A DNA stretch of 23,409 nucleotides from a virus, in the IMG/VR virus record IMGVR_UViG_3300031215_000070, positions 1 to 23,409 of that record. One strand, 5' to 3'. Below the pieces are notes generated by a model that saw only the letters and a list, made by a program, of their open reading frames with translations, was not told where the DNA came from and ran no database searches. Positions 6,679-14,762 of the stretch are shown here, piece after piece. A program made the position numbers and the translations under genes. Every line of letters starts with the position of its first letter. Position 1 is the stretch's first letter.

Positions 6679-6710
6679 GTAAATATAGAGATAATAAATC
6701 GATTGACCAA
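6679..6710 (-). promoter_or_regulatory. Possible host-type promoter of gltX
   Basis: Read on the minus strand, TTG (6708-6710) is followed after 20 bases by TATATTTAC (6679-6687). The Bacteroidetes sigma-A form is TTG-N19-TAnnTTTG. The match is close but has A in place of the last G and one extra spacer base. It lies about 35 bases before the gltX start. Confidence 0.35.
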
Positions 6711-6740
6711 ACAAATTTATATTTTTCTTCGATTTATTTT

Positions 6741-7223
6741 TCACCATTTCTTCTTATTTTTCTTTCGTATCTTATTTAATTTCCAATCCCTTATTTCATA
6801 TTTTTCAACTTCATGAGTGTTACCTTCTAAATAATCATACCTATAATTTGTAATGGTTATATATATGAAAATTATTAAGAAATAAATATAAGGTAAAAAT
6901 AAATACTTAAAAATGACGCTAATAGCTATAAAGATAGAATAAATTACAATCATAGAAGATATTTCAATAAAGTTTTCTTTGATTTTTTCTAACTTAAAAA
7001 TAAGTAAACCATCAGAGGTAAATATTATGAAAGAATAACATATAGATAAAAATACTGAGGTTGAAATTGTCAGAGGATTAACTTCTACACTTAAACTAAG
7101 TAAGGGGACAAAGAATATAAATGATAAAAAAAGGTTAAAGAATATCACATTCTTCTTAAATGAATATTTAAAGAAAGGATATTTTTTCTTTAAAATTTTT
7201 ATCCTTATTTCCTTATCAGACAT
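6741..7223 (-). CDS. Multi-pass membrane protein of unknown function (160 aa)
   Basis: I choose ATG 7223 (MSDKEIRIKILKKKY), which overlaps the upstream TGA at 7216-7218 by 8 bases; the earlier ATG at 7262 would overlap by 47. The protein has a basic N-terminus, then four hydrophobic segments in two pairs (from about residue 27, FFNLFLSFIFFVPLLSLSV; then two more around ISTSVFLSICYSFIIF and SMIVIYSIFIAI; then FLPYIYFLIIFIYITI). It ends in a very basic tail (RKKNKKKW). Inner-membrane location is likely. No family recognised; coupling to the 254-aa gene suggests they act together. Confidence 0.65.
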   Translation of the reverse strand: MSDKEIRIKILKKKYPFFKYSFKKNVIFFNLFLSFIFFVPLLSLSVEVNPLTISTSVFLSICYSFIIFTSDGLLIFKLEKIKENFIEISSMIVIYSIFIAISVIFKYLFLPYIYFLIIFIYITITNYRYDYLEGNTHEVEKYEIRDWKLNKIRKKNKKKW

Positions 7224-7980
7224 CTTTATTATTCTTTTTATGATCAATATATTTCTTCTCATCAGAAATAATAACTGTGTTATCCGAGAGTATGATAAAA
7301 CCCTTATCTTTCAATTCATCTAACCTTTCTTCTATCTCTACCTCTTTTTTAGTTTTTAACTCACCATCTTTTTTAGAATCATAAACCTTAACTTTAACAT
7401 CACCATGATAAAGATCTATTTCGTGGTTATTCATTTTGTCAATAATTGGACCAATATCTCCATTAAAATCTTCATTACCTTCTAAATCTTCCCATATAGT
7501 CAATTTGTTTAAATATGAATCAACTTTATGTTTTCCACCATTATACTCAAAGGTAGCAGTGTAGTATCTTTTATTATCTTCATCGATAAAGTAAATCCTA
7601 GATTCTTCCTCTTTAGTGTCTGCTGATTTATCAATTTTTTCAAGGTCAACCTTTTCTTCTTTGATCAGAGGGTTTTTTGATATAATATTTTCTATTTTAC
7701 CTTTGAATAAATCCCATTCAGAAGGTATATCATGGACTCTTGTTTCAATTGGTTTTTCTTTATAGAATTTATAAACCCCTATTTTAGTAGATACCATTAT
7801 AAAGTCTCCATCAGATTCTTTTTCTTTGAACCCTAGATCCTTTAAGAATTCAGACATAGCTAGTTTCATATATTTGTCATCTAAGTGAGCGATAAGGTCA
7901 TTCCCTTTTTTAGATAATATTCTATCTAACCGAGAACCTATATTAGTTTTAGAACCAGGTGATAATCCAGATTTTCCCAT
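7216..7980 (-). CDS. Unknown soluble phage protein (254 aa)
   Basis: Minus-strand frame from ATG 7980 to TGA 7216. Residues 1-70 include a Gly/Ser-rich start (MGKSGLSPGSKTNIGSRLDR) and a helical region ending in a strand (SDGDFIMVSTKIGVYKFYKE). The middle (115-130) is a charged linker. Residues 130-200 look like a beta domain (RYYTATFEYNGGKHKVDSYL). The last 50 are a charged helix plus strand. No catalytic or metal motif is seen. It sits 6 bases after the small membrane gene at 7987-8130 and is coupled to the membrane gene at 6741-7223. Confidence 0.65.
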   Translation of the reverse strand: MGKSGLSPGSKTNIGSRLDRILSKKGNDLIAHLDDKYMKLAMSEFLKDLGFKEKESDGDFIMVSTKIGVYKFYKEKPIETRVHDIPSEWDLFKGKIENIISKNPLIKEEKVDLEKIDKSADTKEEESRIYFIDEDNKRYYTATFEYNGGKHKVDSYLNKLTIWEDLEGNEDFNGDIGPIIDKMNNHEIDLYHGDVKVKVYDSKKDGELKTKKEVEIEERLDELKDKGFIILSDNTVIISDEKKYIDHKKNNKDV

Positions 7981-7986
7981 ATTTTT

Positions 7987-8130
7987 TTAGTTTAATGTAA
8001 TTTTGCTAGATGAGTCCACAGTGATAAATATAGTGAATATAGCTCCAAGAACATAATTTAATGATATTAAAAATAAAAATACAAAAAGTGTATCTACTAT
8101 TTTATTTATCAAATCAAAGAGTCTCATCAT
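7987..8130 (-). CDS. Small membrane protein (47 aa)
   Basis: ATG 8130 (or the next codon, ATG 8127) opens a 48-codon frame ending in TAA at 7987-7989. The protein starts MMRLFDLINKIVDT and continues with one long hydrophobic stretch (about residues 14-38, LFVFLFLISLNYVLGAIFTI …) before a short polar tail. It lies 6 bases upstream of the 254-aa gene on the same strand, so it is the first gene of that operon. Short length keeps confidence moderate, but composition and spacing support a real gene. Confidence 0.55.
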   Translation of the reverse strand: MMRLFDLINKIVDTLFVFLFLISLNYVLGAIFTIFITVDSSSKITLN

Positions 8131-8249
8131 TAGTTATTTTAAAGTAATAATAGTTATCTTTTTTATAAAATCAAAATAAAAAACTTTTTAAAACCAAATA
8201 TCCTAAATCCATACTTTTATATTTATATATACTATAAGAAATACTAACC

Positions 8250-8287
8250 AAAACCGATATTTATTGGTTTTATAATATAATATATAA
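8250..8287 (+). promoter_or_regulatory. Late-promoter box of the sheath gene with adjacent hairpin
   Basis: AATATATAA at 8279-8287, inside a longer TATAATATAATATATAAG run, lies 26 bases before the sheath ATG. Just upstream, AAAACC (8250-8255) pairs with GGTTTT (8266-8271) across a 10-base loop. The hairpin may stop leftward or rightward read-through or be an operator. The 8131-8313 spacer holds nothing else that I can see. Confidence 0.5.
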
Positions 8288-8313
8288 GTATATAAAAAAA
8301 GAAAACTATAGAT

Positions 8314-11300
8314 ATGCCAGAAGTACAAATAGGAAGCTTTGGAAGACCAGGTATCTACATTAGAGAATTCGGTGACAGTGTTATCGAAACACCTATTGTT
8401 GAGGGAATCCAAAATGCGGTTCTTGGTTTTGCTAAGAAAGGACCTTTCAATACACCAGTTGTGATAAATAACCAAACAGATTTAGAATCTATATTTGGTC
8501 CAATTGATAGAAGGTTAGAGAGAAAAGGATCTTTCTTCCATAGAACTATATCTAAACTACTAGAATCAAACCCAGTAGTAGCAATAAATTTACTTTTAAC
8601 AGATGATAACTTAGATACATTAGAATATCAAAGTTTTTCAACTTCAACGAAGAATTTCAATTATGTTAAAAAAGATGGACCATATTCAAGGTTCTTTGAT
8701 AGATCAGGTTTTTGGAAAAAAGATACAGATTCATTCAATACATTAGCAAATGAAGATCCAAATGCTGATGAAAGAATATTAAACTTTACTAATATGGGTG
8801 AGAAACCTATTTCAGTATTCGTATTTAAATCAACTCAAACGGGATTTGATGTAGATATGATTTCTTGGTACGGAAGTCCAGATGATATTCCTTTATTTGT
8901 ATATCCAACAGATTATGTTTCAGATTATATGGTTGATGTTGTAGTTTTATCAGGTGACTGGACAGACTATCAACAATTAGCTGTTGATTCTAGATGGGGT
9001 AATTACTTTAACTCATCAGGTTTAATTAAATCGGAAGTTTTAAATTTCATAAATGATCCAGCATCAAGTGTGTTATCTTATTACCAAGGACTTAGTTTAA
9101 TACCTTATTTTAGAGATGCAAATGGTAGAGATATATTTATAGAAAATGTTATAAATAGAGATACAGATAAGAATGGATTATTTTGTGGATATGATATTGA
9201 TGCTGTTCAAGATACAGATTACCCAACAGGTTTAATTGACCTTATTGGTAACAACTTGATCGCAACAACCCAAAGAGATATGCCAGAGGAAGTTAATTTC
9301 TTATCTTATAAAGATGTTGTAACAGATAATGTTACATTTGAAACAAAACTTTTAGATACTCCAGGGAATGTAATTTCTTATGGTAGTTTATATAAAGGTG
9401 GTACACCTTCAAACCCATCACTTGATAGGTCAGCATTTTATGCTGAAAATCATGTATATGATGTTACAGAAAACTCTGGTTTAACAACCGGTTTTGGTGC
9501 AACAAGTGGTGTTCCAACCTTATCAACAGATATCACACTTGAATATCAAGTTGGTCCTGATGCTTACGCTGTTATAGGTGGTCAAGTACTTGAATTGGAA
9601 ACTACGGCAACATTCTCAATTGACCCATCAGATTATGTTGACGCTGATGATGGAGCTAATATTGAAGATGCAACTCCATATAAATCAACAGTAGTTGTGG
9701 ATAACACAGGAACTATTAAGATGATCAACAACATGACAAATGATGATAACCCAACAGTTGCTACAACAGATATTGTTTTAGGATATGTAGATTTTTCGGT
9801 TATAAAAATCGGTCTTACTAATTCTATTGTAGATGAAAGAACAAAACTTACAAATGTTAGTGTTGATTCTTCTGGTTTTGTTGAACTTCAAGAAAGTGTT
9901 GACTTTACTGTAACCTTTAATGGTGGTGAAATAACATGGGAATTTTTAGGTACTGCTCAAGCAGCAGACCCTAATGAATATGAGATATATAGAATATTTA
10001 AATTATTTAATAACTTACTTAATTTATTAGGTGGTCCAAATAAAGGTGAAGCGACACTAATCATAGATGGTAATATTAAAGCTTCTTTAGATACTATGAG
10101 CGTTACGGATATTGAAACTCTAACTTCTGTAAATAAAGAGTTTACTCTTGTAACAGGACTTGTTGAAACTGATATGACAGACCTTGGAGGTAATACATCA
10201 GGTACATATAACTTATTAGTGTATGTAAAGGATGACGAGTTCATATTAGGTACAGATTCGTTAATTACAACTAATCAATTACCAACAACAACTCAAGGTA
10301 TCGTAGCTAAATATTCAGATTTTTATGATAAGTATAGAGATGGTATTATTAATACGAAAGACTTTTTCTATAAGAATATGATAGCAACAGAATATGATGT
10401 TGACTTTGTAGACTTTAATGGACAAGATTATATCGTATTTGAAGATACAACTGGAATAAACCCTATCGGATTTAATACAAATGATAGAGTTATTATACCA
10501 GATTCAGAGTTTAATTCAGATGTATTCACAATTACAAATAATTCAAACTTTATAAATGGTCTAGTAACAGGTGGTGTTTATACATCTCCTACTGATAGAT
10601 ACGCATTTAGAGTTACTGAAAACGTAAGTGGATCAAGTAATGATATTAAAGAATCAATTAGTAATGTTGATAGAGTATGGGACGCAAATGACTTAGCTTA
10701 TTTGAAGATGTACTTTGATAACAGTGGTATATTGAGTGTTGAATTCCAAGACCAATTACTACAATCAACAAGTCCTATTGATATAAACAATAATATTGAA
10801 ATAACAGTAGTATCACAAAAGACTAATTTCCAACAAACAGTTGAGATTGAAGTTCCTGCGGGATACGTTCAAGTACCAAATAAGATACTTGTAAATGGAC
10901 AAAGATTTACAGAAGTTAAGATAGGTGATTTCTTACTAGCTGATGTAGATGAGAGTCAATTAGAAGCTGATGAGGTAGCTAAAAGAATGACAAGAATTCT
11001 TTCTAAGAAAGTTTACCCAGCTAATACTGATCTTGTTGAAATAACAACAGATGCGTCTATTAAGAAATATGATTTTAATGGTGATCTTCAAACAACAAGA
11101 TTTACAAGAATAGATGACTATATAACAGTTTATAAAGGATTCAGAATGAATGGATTCAAAGTTAGAGAAGCATCTATTCCAGATGGTACAGAAGAAAGAC
11201 AAGATGATATCTTAAACATTGTTGAAAAAGGATCAAATATGTTTAAAGCTATTACTGATAAAAATGTGATTGATTTCAGATATTTAGTCGATTCATTTGG

Positions 11301-12171
11301 TAATGGTTTAACAGAAAATTCTAAACAACAACTTGTAGATATTTGTGGAGAAAGATTAGATTGTTTTGGTTTCATTAACATGCCAAGTATGAAACAATTT
11401 AAGAATTCAACTTCACCATCATTCGTTGATGATGAAGGAGTTCTACAAACAGAATTCATTAAACAAGGTGGTGACCCAGAAAGTAACCCAGCTTTCCTAT
11501 ACTCATTAGCAGAGGGAACGGGTGTTACAACAGTTGGTTATTTCGCACCTTACTTAACAGTGAATGATAACGGTAGACCATTGAGTTTCCCACCAGCAGC
11601 ATACGTTGCAAGTACATACCTTAGAAAGTTTAATACAACACAAACTAATATAAGACCTTGGACTGTTTCAGCAGGTGTAACTAATGGTCAGATAACAGGT
11701 ATCGCTGGTCTTGAGAAAGAATTTAACGGTGAAGATATTGAAAATCTAAATGAAATGAAAGTAAATCCAATAGTTTCTAAGAGAAATAGAGGATTTGTAA
11801 TAGAGACTGAAAATACAGCTCAAACGTTCGTTAGATCAGCACTATCATTTATTCACGTAAGAGAGGTTCTTATCGAGATCGAGGAAGAATTAGCAGCAAT
11901 GTTACTCAACTTCCAATGGAAGTTTAACACTCCAGAAGTTAGAGCTGAGATTAAGTTAAGAGCAGATGCTATTTGTGAAAAATACGTTAACCAAAATGGT
12001 TTATTCAACTTCTTTAACAAGATAGATTCAGAAAATAATACTGATGAGTTGATAGATAATCAAATTGGGGTATTAGATACATATCTTGAACCAGTTAAGG
12101 CTATGGGAATAATTGTTAATAACATTACAATCACAAGGACTGGTGGTATTGAATCTAGTGGATTTGCATAA
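8314..12171 (+). CDS. gp18: Contractile tail sheath protein, T4 gp18-like, greatly enlarged
   Basis: The 1285-residue protein begins MPEVQIGSFGRPGIYIREFG, the usual N-terminal strand and loop of T4-type sheaths. The N-terminal conserved part covers about residues 1-200. The C-terminal conserved domain, about 940-1285, contains FINMPSMK, the PPAAYVASTYLR region, SKRNRGFVIETENTAQTF and a helix with HVREVLIEIEEELAAMLLNF, followed by the final strand that links neighbouring subunits (MGIIVNNITITRTGG). T4 gp18 is about 660 residues, so this one is nearly double. The extra mass, about residues 350-900, is beta-rich, Thr/Asp/Asn-rich material that probably forms surface domains on the tail. It is in line with late expression (box at 8279) and ends in a strong terminator. 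Function is sure; the nature of the insertion is inferred. Confidence 0.95.
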   Translation: MPEVQIGSFGRPGIYIREFGDSVIETPIVEGIQNAVLGFAKKGPFNTPVVINNQTDLESIFGPIDRRLERKGSFFHRTISKLLESNPVVAINLLLTDDNLDTLEYQSFSTSTKNFNYVKKDGPYSRFFDRSGFWKKDTDSFNTLANEDPNADERILNFTNMGEKPISVFVFKSTQTGFDVDMISWYGSPDDIPLFVYPTDYVSDYMVDVVVLSGDWTDYQQLAVDSRWGNYFNSSGLIKSEVLNFINDPASSVLSYYQGLSLIPYFRDANGRDIFIENVINRDTDKNGLFCGYDIDAVQDTDYPTGLIDLIGNNLIATTQRDMPEEVNFLSYKDVVTDNVTFETKLLDTPGNVISYGSLYKGGTPSNPSLDRSAFYAENHVYDVTENSGLTTGFGATSGVPTLSTDITLEYQVGPDAYAVIGGQVLELETTATFSIDPSDYVDADDGANIEDATPYKSTVVVDNTGTIKMINNMTNDDNPTVATTDIVLGYVDFSVIKIGLTNSIVDERTKLTNVSVDSSGFVELQESVDFTVTFNGGEITWEFLGTAQAADPNEYEIYRIFKLFNNLLNLLGGPNKGEATLIIDGNIKASLDTMSVTDIETLTSVNKEFTLVTGLVETDMTDLGGNTSGTYNLLVYVKDDEFILGTDSLITTNQLPTTTQGIVAKYSDFYDKYRDGIINTKDFFYKNMIATEYDVDFVDFNGQDYIVFEDTTGINPIGFNTNDRVIIPDSEFNSDVFTITNNSNFINGLVTGGVYTSPTDRYAFRVTENVSGSSNDIKESISNVDRVWDANDLAYLKMYFDNSGILSVEFQDQLLQSTSPIDINNNIEITVVSQKTNFQQTVEIEVPAGYVQVPNKILVNGQRFTEVKIGDFLLADVDESQLEADEVAKRMTRILSKKVYPANTDLVEITTDASIKKYDFNGDLQTTRFTRIDDYITVYKGFRMNGFKVREASIPDGTEERQDDILNIVEKGSNMFKAITDKNVIDFRYLVDSFGNGLTENSKQQLVDICGERLDCFGFINMPSMKQFKNSTSPSFVDDEGVLQTEFIKQGGDPESNPAFLYSLAEGTGVTTVGYFAPYLTVNDNGRPLSFPPAAYVASTYLRKFNTTQTNIRPWTVSAGVTNGQITGIAGLEKEFNGEDIENLNEMKVNPIVSKRNRGFVIETENTAQTFVRSALSFIHVREVLIEIEEELAAMLLNFQWKFNTPEVRAEIKLRADAICEKYVNQNGLFNFFNKIDSENNTDELIDNQIGVLDTYLEPVKAMGIIVNNITITRTGGIESSGFA

Positions 12172-12184
12172 AATTAAACCAACC

Positions 12185-12236
12185 TATAATGTTTTATCAT
12201 TATAGACAAAGGGAACTATTAATAGTTCCCTTTTTT
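12185..12236 (+). terminator. Intrinsic terminator of the sheath gene, with a preceding hairpin
   Basis: AAAGGGAACTAT (12208-12219) pairs with ATAGTTCCCTTT (12222-12233) around a 2-base loop and is followed by a T-run. A second perfect 7-bp hairpin, TATAATG (12185-12191) with CATTATA (12198-12204), lies just before it. The terminator closes the sheath transcript 36 bases after the stop. Confidence 0.85.
12201..12224 (+). repeat. Left copy of a 24-bp degenerate repeat flanking the endonuclease cassette
   Basis: TATAGACAAAGG followed by GAACTATTAATA. A second copy at 13361-13384 has the same first 12 bases and differs at two of the next 12. This copy overlaps the sheath terminator. The two copies bracket the endonuclease-like gene and nothing else. 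Confidence 0.6.
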
Positions 12237-12519
12237 GTTTAAACACAATTAATTTATTTTACTATATATAGTAATGTTAAGTAGTGAATTTATATATGAA
12301 TTTGAGAATAATAATAAGTCTGGAAAAATGACCAAGGAAAAATATATCATTAAAAATTATAATAAAGACTATGATCATATTATTAATTTTTGTGAAAATT
12401 TAGATATTCCATTTAAACAGAAAGTTTATCATACAGTTAATAAAATAAAAAGTTACTTATTATGTGAAAACCCACAGTGTGAAAATAAAGTTAAGTTTAA
12501 GAATTCAAAATTGGGTTAC

Positions 12520-12616
12520 CTTTGATGATCCGCCGATCAGTGCTATTCAGTTTAGAATGTTGAATAAGAGTAAAGGTCCAGCGATGTGGTCGCCGAGAAC
12601 GCAGAATGATAGAATG
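12520..12616 (+). other. Foreign insert of about 97 bp: fragment of a bacterial mnmG (gidA) gene
   Basis: After GGT TAC (codons for GY of the zinc knuckle) the sequence changes to GC-richer DNA (about 44 % by hand count, well above the surroundings). It returns to phage sequence at CATAAATATTGT. The plus frame codes for IQFRMLNKSKGPAMWSP followed by RTQNDRM. This matches the conserved IQFR-LN-SKGPA … R-Q-DR segment of the tRNA-modifying enzyme MnmG/GidA, in the form I associate with Bacteroidetes. The ends are uncertain by a few bases (12523-12619 is equally possible). A length of 97 is what the reading frames on both sides require. Confidence 0.65.
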
Positions 12617-12765
12617 CATAAATATTGTAGTAATAAGTGTATAGGACTCGATCCAAAAGTTATTAAAAAAAGGAAGAGTCTAATATTAAAAAATATGGAA
12701 CAAAACACGCTTCCTTAAATAAAGATATAAAAGAGTGTGATGTTAGAGAAGTTAAGGATAACCAA

Positions 12766-13284
12766 GTGGTAATAGATTTTTTGAATAATAATCATATTCA
12801 GGGGTACTCAAAAAGTAAAATAAAGATGGGATTATTTTATGAAGATGAATTAGTTTCTCTGATGACTTTTGGTGATATTAGAATTTTTATGGGAAGTAAA
12901 GACCAAGAAAAAAACAATTATGAACTTATAAGATTCTGTAATGAAAAAGGGGTAAATGTTATTGGAGGAGCATCAAGATTATTTAAGAATTTTTTAAGAA
13001 ATTATAAACCCAATAAAGTCATATCATACTCTGATAATAGTTATTCAGATGGTAGATTATATAAGACATTAGGATTTGATATTAGTGAAAGTAAGGTTCA
13101 CTTAAATTACCATTGGGTTATTAATAAGAAAAGGGAACACCGATATAAATATAGAAAGTCGGTTCTTGTTAAAATGGGATATGATTCTAATAAATCTGAA
13201 AAAGATATAATGTATGAAGATGTAGGAGCTTATAGGGTATGGGGTTGTGGTAATAAAAAATGGTTATATGTTAATAAACTTTAG
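12766..13284 (+). CDS. C-terminal part of the endonuclease-like gene, open frame (172 aa)
   Basis: This is the longest intact piece of the broken gene; its frame is already open from 12691, and GTG 12766 is only the first usable start. It holds the family's C-terminal domain: MGLFYEDELVSLMTFGD, then YELIRFCNEKGVNVIGGASR, then NKVISYSDNSYSDGRLYKTL, and a basic region with HRYKYRKS. These blocks are familiar to me from many phage homing endonucleases that carry an N-terminal zinc knuckle and a KYG motif. Whether this piece is translated alone is unknown. It would lack the zinc knuckle. Confidence 0.6.
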   Translation: MVIDFLNNNHIQGYSKSKIKMGLFYEDELVSLMTFGDIRIFMGSKDQEKNNYELIRFCNEKGVNVIGGASRLFKNFLRNYKPNKVISYSDNSYSDGRLYKTLGFDISESKVHLNYHWVINKKREHRYKYRKSVLVKMGYDSNKSEKDIMYEDVGAYRVWGCGNKKWLYVNKL

Positions 13285-13360
13285 TATTAATATAGTGGAA
13301 ATATGAAATTTTCGAGTATGATCGAAACATTTGTACTAATATTATATAAGATTATTTTAT

Positions 13361-13384
13361 TATAGACAAAGGAAACTAATAATA
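13361..13384 (+). repeat. Right copy of the 24-bp degenerate repeat
   Basis: TATAGACAAAGG followed by AAACTAATAATA matches 12201-12224 at 22 of 24 positions by hand alignment, and also follows a TTTTAT stretch. Here the terminator arm is not preserved, so no hairpin forms. The rest of the 13285-13451 spacer has a small hairpin TTCGA/TCGAA (13311-13326) and the promoter-like box at 13414. Confidence 0.55.
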
Positions 13385-13413
13385 CTATAATATAAAAACC
13401 ATCTTATCAAAAT

Positions 13414-13422
13414 AATATATAA
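13414..13422 (+). promoter_or_regulatory. Putative late-promoter box (AATATATAA)
   Basis: Exact copy of the box found before the sheath and tube genes, 30 bases before the ATG at 13452. Confidence 0.4.
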
Positions 13423-13451
13423 TCTGAAAAATAATATTATGATTGTGATCT

Positions 13452-13955
13452 ATGGTTCATATAATACGTAAAAATACCCACAAATCTGATAATAGAAAAT
13501 TCAGATTGTTCCTTTTTAAAAAGAAAATATCACATAATGTTTTCTTTAATAATAACTGTGAATATAATTTAGATGGCATCGATCAATTTGATATTAATAA
13601 ATTATTTGGTATGTCATTTGGATTTCACCATAAAAATTCAGCAAGGTTTGGATGGAGGTGGTCGGAAGAAAATCAATCAATGGAAATATTAGCTTATGTT
13701 TATAGGAATGGTGAAAGAGTTAAGGAATGGGATGAGAATATAAAAATATGTAACTTAAAACCATTCGAAAGTGCTGAAATGTCAATTGATGTTAAAGATG
13801 ATAATTTCGTATTTACTGTTAAAAAATTAAATCCATATTCTACTTATACAACAAAGATAAAACATGGTAATTTAAAATTATGGGGTTATTATCTAAATCC
13901 TTATTTTGGTGGTAATAGAGAATCTCCACATGATATGACTATAATGTTAAGTTAA
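13452..13955 (+). CDS. Uncharacterised conserved protein with a C-terminal PYFGGN signature (167 aa)
   Basis: Plus-strand frame with ATG at 13452. After a basic head of about 25 residues it has DINKLFGMSFGFHHKNSARF, a Trp-rich stretch (GWRWSEEN), EILAYVYRNGERV, and ends with YYLNPYFGGNRESPHDMTIM. I recall the last pattern (PYFGG … PHD-I-T-I) from uncharacterised bacterial proteins, notably in Bacteroidetes. It suggests a single beta-sandwich domain. There is no signal peptide. Its own promoter-like box precedes it, and it converges on the next gene with a 9-base overlap of 3' ends. Function unknown; acquisition from a host is possible. Confidence 0.7.
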   Translation: MVHIIRKNTHKSDNRKFRLFLFKKKISHNVFFNNNCEYNLDGIDQFDINKLFGMSFGFHHKNSARFGWRWSEENQSMEILAYVYRNGERVKEWDENIKICNLKPFESAEMSIDVKDDNFVFTVKKLNPYSTYTTKIKHGNLKLWGYYLNPYFGGNRESPHDMTIMLS

Positions 13956-14663
13956 AGAAACTTCCACTTTTTCAGGTTTTTTATTTTTTAGTATAACATC
14001 ACATCTTTCCCTTCGTTGATAGAATTCTAAAAATTCTTTTTTATTGATTTGTTGAATTACATTATTAACATCATTAGATTCAGAATCCATATTTAATGTG
14101 GAATACTCACCATATGTTGTTTTAATGAAAAGTATGTTATTACTTTTAAATAAGTTTTCACTTGAAATAAACTTAATTTTTTTATTATGTGGTAATTTTT
14201 TTCTTAACCTCTTTCTTCTGTTGTATTGTTCCTCCATATCAGAAGTGATGACAAATCCCACATTCTGTATTTGTTTATTTTTAAAATAAAACCCACCCAC
14301 ATTCTGATAAAATTTACTTTGTAAGTTGTGTGAAAAACTAGTGTAAATCAATTCAATTTTATCTTCAAAGATTCCTTTAACCTTAGTACTATATAAGCAA
14401 AGCCCGGTTCTATTTTTTATTATATGAATAACTTGACATAATCTATCAAAATTAAATAAATCCTTATCAATTAGTATTCCCATTCTATCAAAAAGAACAC
14501 TTAAATCAACACCAATACACTTTTCTATCTTATAAGTAAATTCACGAAAAAAGTAATCATCCATGAATGAACCTATATCAGTATCGAGAAGTTGATCTCT
14601 TGTGATATGGTAATCATCTAATAATATGTTTTCGATATGTTCAGATATATCTTGTAGTCTCAT
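13947..14663 (-). CDS. Unknown protein (238 aa)
   Basis: Minus-strand frame from ATG 14663, convergent with the gene at 13452 and divergent from the gene at 14763. The first 90 residues are helical and acidic (MRLQDISEHIENILLDDYHI; IGVDLSVLFDRMGILIDKD). The centre is mixed, with FYQNVGGFYFKNKQIQNVGF. A basic patch (YNRRKRLRKKLPHNKKIK) lies near residue 150, and the C-terminus is Lys-rich. No motif I can name. It is the only minus-strand gene between the sheath and the tube other than spacers. The N-terminal layout slightly recalls small phage structural or regulatory proteins. Confidence 0.65.
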   Translation of the reverse strand: MRLQDISEHIENILLDDYHITRDQLLDTDIGSFMDDYFFREFTYKIEKCIGVDLSVLFDRMGILIDKDLFNFDRLCQVIHIIKNRTGLCLYSTKVKGIFEDKIELIYTSFSHNLQSKFYQNVGGFYFKNKQIQNVGFVITSDMEEQYNRRKRLRKKLPHNKKIKFISSENLFKSNNILFIKTTYGEYSTLNMDSESNDVNNVIQQINKKEFLEFYQRRERCDVILKNKKPEKVEVSLT

Positions 14664-14731
14664 TTTTTAATCTAAAATAGATATTTTACACCATTTACCA
14701 AAACGAAAATTAAAATCTAACTTTATAATAT

Positions 14732-14740
14732 AATATATAC
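14732..14740 (+). promoter_or_regulatory. Putative late-promoter box (AATATATAC)
   Basis: One mismatch from the recurring box, in a TATAATATAATATATA run almost identical to that before the sheath gene, 22 bases before the ATG at 14763. Confidence 0.45.
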
Positions 14741-14762
14741 TTTAAGAAAAATAATTAACGAT

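Larger units (their letters stand above)
12274..13284 (+). pseudogene. Broken homing-endonuclease-like gene
   Basis: Three frames together read as one protein of the free-standing phage homing-endonuclease kind. Frame 1 (12274-12525) gives the N-terminus and the first half of a zinc-binding knuckle, CENPQCENKVKF, ending GYL then TGA. Frame 2 (about 12620-12690) supplies KYCSNKCIGLDPKV, the second half of the knuckle. Frame 3 (from about 12691) supplies KYGTKHASLNKD and the C-terminal domain with SYSDNSYSDGRLYKTLGF. Between frames 1 and 2 lies a foreign insert of about 97 bp. Between frames 2 and 3 there is a one-base shift in an A-run at 12688-12693. Removing the insert and adding one A restores a 914-base-scale continuous gene. 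As it stands the full protein cannot be made without recoding. The ATG lies directly after an ACTATATATAGTA sequence with almost no leader. Confidence 0.7.

Noticed and set aside
9957-11459. Minus-strand frames of 80-109 codons inside the sheath gene
   Set aside because: They are antisense shadows of the sheath reading frame with Ser/Phe/Ile-rich products.
12263-12271. CTATATATAG before the endonuclease start as a late-promoter box
   Set aside because: It lies only 2 bases before the ATG, unlike the 20-30 base spacing of the other boxes.
12464-12718. Open frame of 84 codons starting MKTHSVKIK
   Set aside because: Only its last third (KYCSNKC …) is phage endonuclease sequence, and the middle is the foreign mnmG fragment. 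The first part is the wrong frame of the endonuclease gene, so it is not a gene by itself.
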